Shown piece after piece: positions 5,087 through 6,459 of a stretch of DNA of 6,459 bases. The DNA is from an uncultured Clostridia bacterium (GTDB taxonomy: Bacteria; Bacillota; Clostridia; Oscillospirales; Ruminococcaceae). A program made the translations under genes and the position numbers. Below the pieces are notes generated by a model. The model was not told the origin of the DNA and ran no database searches. It worked only from the letters and a program-made list of their open reading frames with translations. How positions within the stretch are numbered: position 1 is the stretch's first letter; every line of letters starts with the position of its first letter. The stretch is taken from positions 1 through 6,459 of the forward strand of contig CAMYUO010000113.1 in NCBI GenBank assembly GCA_947302065.1, read 5' to 3'.

Positions 5087-5115
5087 ATTATACCACAAAA
5101 CTGCACAAAATTCAA
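5087..5115 (-). promoter_or_regulatory. Sigma-A promoter of the radical SAM gene
   Basis: On the minus strand TTGAAT (5115-5110) and a perfect TATAAT (5092-5087) are separated by 17 bases, with an extended -10 TG. Transcription should start near 5080. It is divergent from the epsC promoter, whose -35 box begins at 5180. Confidence 0.85.
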
Positions 5116-5179
5116 GCATCGCCCGTTCTGCAAAAACTACCATTTCAATAGAATTTCTATGCAATTTACATCTTGGCAC

Positions 5180-5209
5180 TTGAAATCTGCCTGCCGAATA
5201 TGTTATACT
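5180..5209 (+). promoter_or_regulatory. Sigma-A promoter of epsC
   Basis: TTGAAA (5180-5185) and TATACT (5204-5209) are 18 bases apart, with an extended -10 TG at 5201-5202. The start near 5216 leaves a leader of about 38 bases, too short for a T-box or SAM riboswitch, so any cysteine-linked control must act on initiation. Confidence 0.7.
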
Positions 5210-5253
5210 ATATTGCAATCAAAAAACATCACCCCGAAAGGAAAGTGAGCATA

Positions 5254-6207
5254 ATGGTCAGAAACGAGAATATAAAGCGTGTGACCGATAAGATACTTGA
5301 CGACTATAACGGCGGACGCACCATAGATGTCATAAAGCACTTTGAACACCCCGATAAGAAAACGATAGTCGATATCCTCGAAAAACTCAGAGCCGTGATA
5401 ATCCCGGGCTATTTTGAGAATACCGAGCACCGCTTCTATACCGTGCAGAGCAACATCTCCACTCTCATTGAGGACATCATCTATAACCTCATCAAGCAGA
5501 TAACCATCGTGCTCAAGTACGACCCAGAGCTTGAGGACAAAGACACCGACTTCCTGCGTGAGCGTGCCGAGGAGATAACCTTTGATTTCCTCGATACCAT
5601 CCCGATGATACGTGAGTATATCGAGACCGACCTGCAGGCATCTTACGACGGCGACCCTGCCGCATATAACAAGGACGAGATAATCTGCACCTATCCGGGC
5701 TTTTTTGCGATACTGACCTACCGCATCGCCCACGAGCTTTTCCTGCGCAAAGTCCCGCTTATCCCGAGGATAATGACCGAGCACGCACACAGCCTCACAG
5801 GTATAGATATCCACCCGGGCACGACCATCGGCAAATACTTTTTCATCGACCACGGCACCGGCATCGTCATCGGTGAAACGACCGTCATCGGCAATAATGT
5901 CAGAGTCTATCAGGGCGTTACGCTCGGCGCTCTGTCAACGCGAGGCGGTCAGTCTCTGCGCAACAAAAAGCGTCACCCGACTATCCACGATAATGTCACC
6001 ATCTATTCGGGCGCATCTATCCTCGGCGGCGATACCGTCATCGGAAAAGATGCTGTCATCGGCGGCAATGCCTTTATCACCTCGTCTATCCCCGAGGGCG
6101 CAAAAGTCAGCGTGAAAAGTCAGGAACTGCGCTACAATTACGGCTCCAAGCCCGAGAAAAAAGACCAGCCCGTCGAGCTTGACGACACCTGGTTCTATGT
6201 AATTTGA
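5254..6207 (+). CDS. epsC: Serine O-acetyltransferase, long EpsC/CysE type
   Basis: A 317-residue cytoplasmic enzyme that acetylates L-serine with acetyl-CoA to give O-acetyl-L-serine, the first committed step of cysteine synthesis. A helical N-terminal domain (about 1-175, with the conserved DPAA at 134-137) precedes a left-handed beta-helix of hexapeptide repeats (about 180-290). The catalytic pair corresponds to D185 (in IDIHPG) and H200 (in IDHGTG), with GETTVIG, YQGVTLGA and KRHPTI (239-244) also conserved. The protein ends in WFYVI. The terminal isoleucine is the residue that docks in the cysteine synthase active site in known complexes. The ATG at 5254 follows GGAAAG (5240-5245) by 8 bases. 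It is longer than E. coli CysE (273 residues), as usual for the clostridial type. A terminator separates it from cysK, so the two are separate transcription units. Confidence 0.93.
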   Translation: MVRNENIKRVTDKILDDYNGGRTIDVIKHFEHPDKKTIVDILEKLRAVIIPGYFENTEHRFYTVQSNISTLIEDIIYNLIKQITIVLKYDPELEDKDTDFLRERAEEITFDFLDTIPMIREYIETDLQASYDGDPAAYNKDEIICTYPGFFAILTYRIAHELFLRKVPLIPRIMTEHAHSLTGIDIHPGTTIGKYFFIDHGTGIVIGETTVIGNNVRVYQGVTLGALSTRGGQSLRNKKRHPTIHDNVTIYSGASILGGDTVIGKDAVIGGNAFITSSIPEGAKVSVKSQELRYNYGSKPEKKDQPVELDDTWFYVI

Positions 6208-6215
6208 ATTTCCCC

Positions 6216-6245
6216 GCACGGTGAGCACGTCTCGCCGTGTTTTTT
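6216..6245 (+). terminator. Rho-independent terminator between epsC and cysK
   Basis: CACGGTGAG (6217-6225) pairs with CTCGCCGTG (6231-6239) with one U-G wobble around a five-base loop, followed by six T residues (6240-6245). It starts 9 bases after the epsC stop codon. Confidence 0.9.
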
Positions 6246-6307
6246 GTCTGCCGTTAATCCGACAAACCCACTATGTTTATGTCTGAAATTTTGTGCACAT
6301 TTTACAA

Positions 6308-6336
6308 TTGACTTTATAATAGATATGAGTTATAAT
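6308..6336 (+). promoter_or_regulatory. Sigma-A promoter of cysK
   Basis: TTGACT (6308-6313) and TATAAT (6331-6336) are separated by exactly 17 bases. Transcription should start near 6343, giving a leader of about 62 bases. Confidence 0.85.
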
Positions 6337-6344
6337 CATATCAA

Positions 6345-6383
6345 CCCGATAGGAAATAGTGTTTTAAGCAAATCTAACTATCG
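6345..6383 (+). promoter_or_regulatory. Possible cysK operator and leader inverted repeat
   Basis: Just past the predicted transcription start is CCCGATAGG (6345-6353), which contains the CC-N4-GG core common to Rrf2-family (CymR/IscR-like) repressor sites. CGATAG (6347-6352) is repeated inverted as CTATCG (6378-6383) with a 25-base gap. A repressor bound here would block transcription of cysteine synthase. Position and core are seen; identity of any regulator is inferred. Confidence 0.35.
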
Positions 6384-6390
6384 ACAGCAA

Positions 6391-6396
6391 AAGGAG
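6391..6396 (+). promoter_or_regulatory. Ribosome binding site of cysK
   Basis: AAGGAG stands 8 bases before the ATG at 6405, confirming that start. Confidence 0.8.
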
Positions 6397-6404
6397 AGAT
6401 AATT

Positions 6405-6459
6405 ATGGCTAACATCTACAAAGGCACACTCGGACTCATCGGCAACACACCGCTGGTCG
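6405..6459 (+). CDS. cysK: Cysteine synthase A, 5' end only (cut by window edge)
   Basis: Only 18 codons are present. They read MANIYKGTLGLIGNTPLV, where L-I-G-N-T-P-L-V is the hallmark N-terminal motif of O-acetylserine sulfhydrylases (CysK family, PLP-dependent, fold type II). The enzyme would combine O-acetylserine, made by the EpsC encoded just upstream, with sulfide to form cysteine. The PLP lysine and substrate loop lie beyond the window, so CysK cannot be told from CysM or a cystathionine beta-synthase by residues. The EpsC neighbour and motif favour CysK. It has its own promoter, a possible operator, and a strong ribosome binding site. Confidence 0.85.
   Translation, partial: MANIYKGTLGLIGNTPLV

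Noticed and set aside
5210..5253. T-box or SAM riboswitch ahead of epsC
   Set aside because: The predicted leader is only about 38 bases, with no stem I, no T-box sequence and no terminator.
5203..5853. Minus-strand open frame (216 codons) inside epsC
   Set aside because: Antisense to the conserved EpsC enzyme and made of reverse-complemented codons; no supporting start signals.
6337..6404. Riboswitch ahead of cysK
   Set aside because: The leader is about 62 bases without a terminator or recognisable aptamer; the inverted repeat fits a protein operator better.

Overview
The window looks like ordinary chromosome from a low-to-mid GC Firmicute, most likely a gut Ruminococcus-type member of the Oscillospiraceae. 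This rests on strong AGGAGG-type ribosome binding sites, textbook sigma-A promoters (often with an extended -10), compact intergenic regions with U-tailed hairpin terminators, and proteins that read as clostridial (an EpsC-type serine acetyltransferase, a SpoIIE/RsbU-type phosphatase, a SPASM-like radical SAM protein). No tRNA, rRNA, CRISPR array, transposase or phage gene was seen.

Layout from left to right. Positions 1-263 hold a minus-strand promoter (33-61) firing out of the window, an imperfect palindrome with a four-copy heptamer array (123-205), and the terminator (207-242) of a minus-strand GNAT acetyltransferase gene (264-923). Upstream of that gene is an unusually complete transcription attenuator: a perfect TTGACA-N17-TATAAT promoter, a short leader ORF, and two mutually exclusive hairpins, one of them a terminator (about 961-1119). 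Next comes a small two-helix membrane protein (1134-1355, minus), then a divergent plus-strand gene for a membrane-anchored sensor phosphatase with Cache-like, HAMP and PP2C/SpoIIE parts (1649-3523). A terminator at 3538-3569 separates it from a second small two-helix membrane protein (3584-3796, minus). A radical SAM protein (3949-5043, minus) with its own promoter and terminator follows.

The right end is a cysteine-biosynthesis locus: a long-type serine O-acetyltransferase (epsC, 5254-6207), a terminator, a separate promoter with a possible Rrf2/CymR-like operator, and the first 18 codons of cysteine synthase (cysK, from 6405). EpsC converts serine to O-acetylserine and CysK turns that into cysteine. 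EpsC ends in isoleucine, as expected if the two enzymes form the classical cysteine synthase complex.

The most noteworthy item is the GNAT attenuator. The leader ORF stops inside the 5' arm of the antiterminator, so a ribosome that finishes the leader should favour termination and one stalled early should favour read-through. That is the logic of antibiotic-inducible resistance genes, here placed in front of an acetyltransferase of unknown substrate. Several reading frames extend upstream of the true starts into promoter sequence; start codons were reassigned from Shine-Dalgarno and promoter positions.
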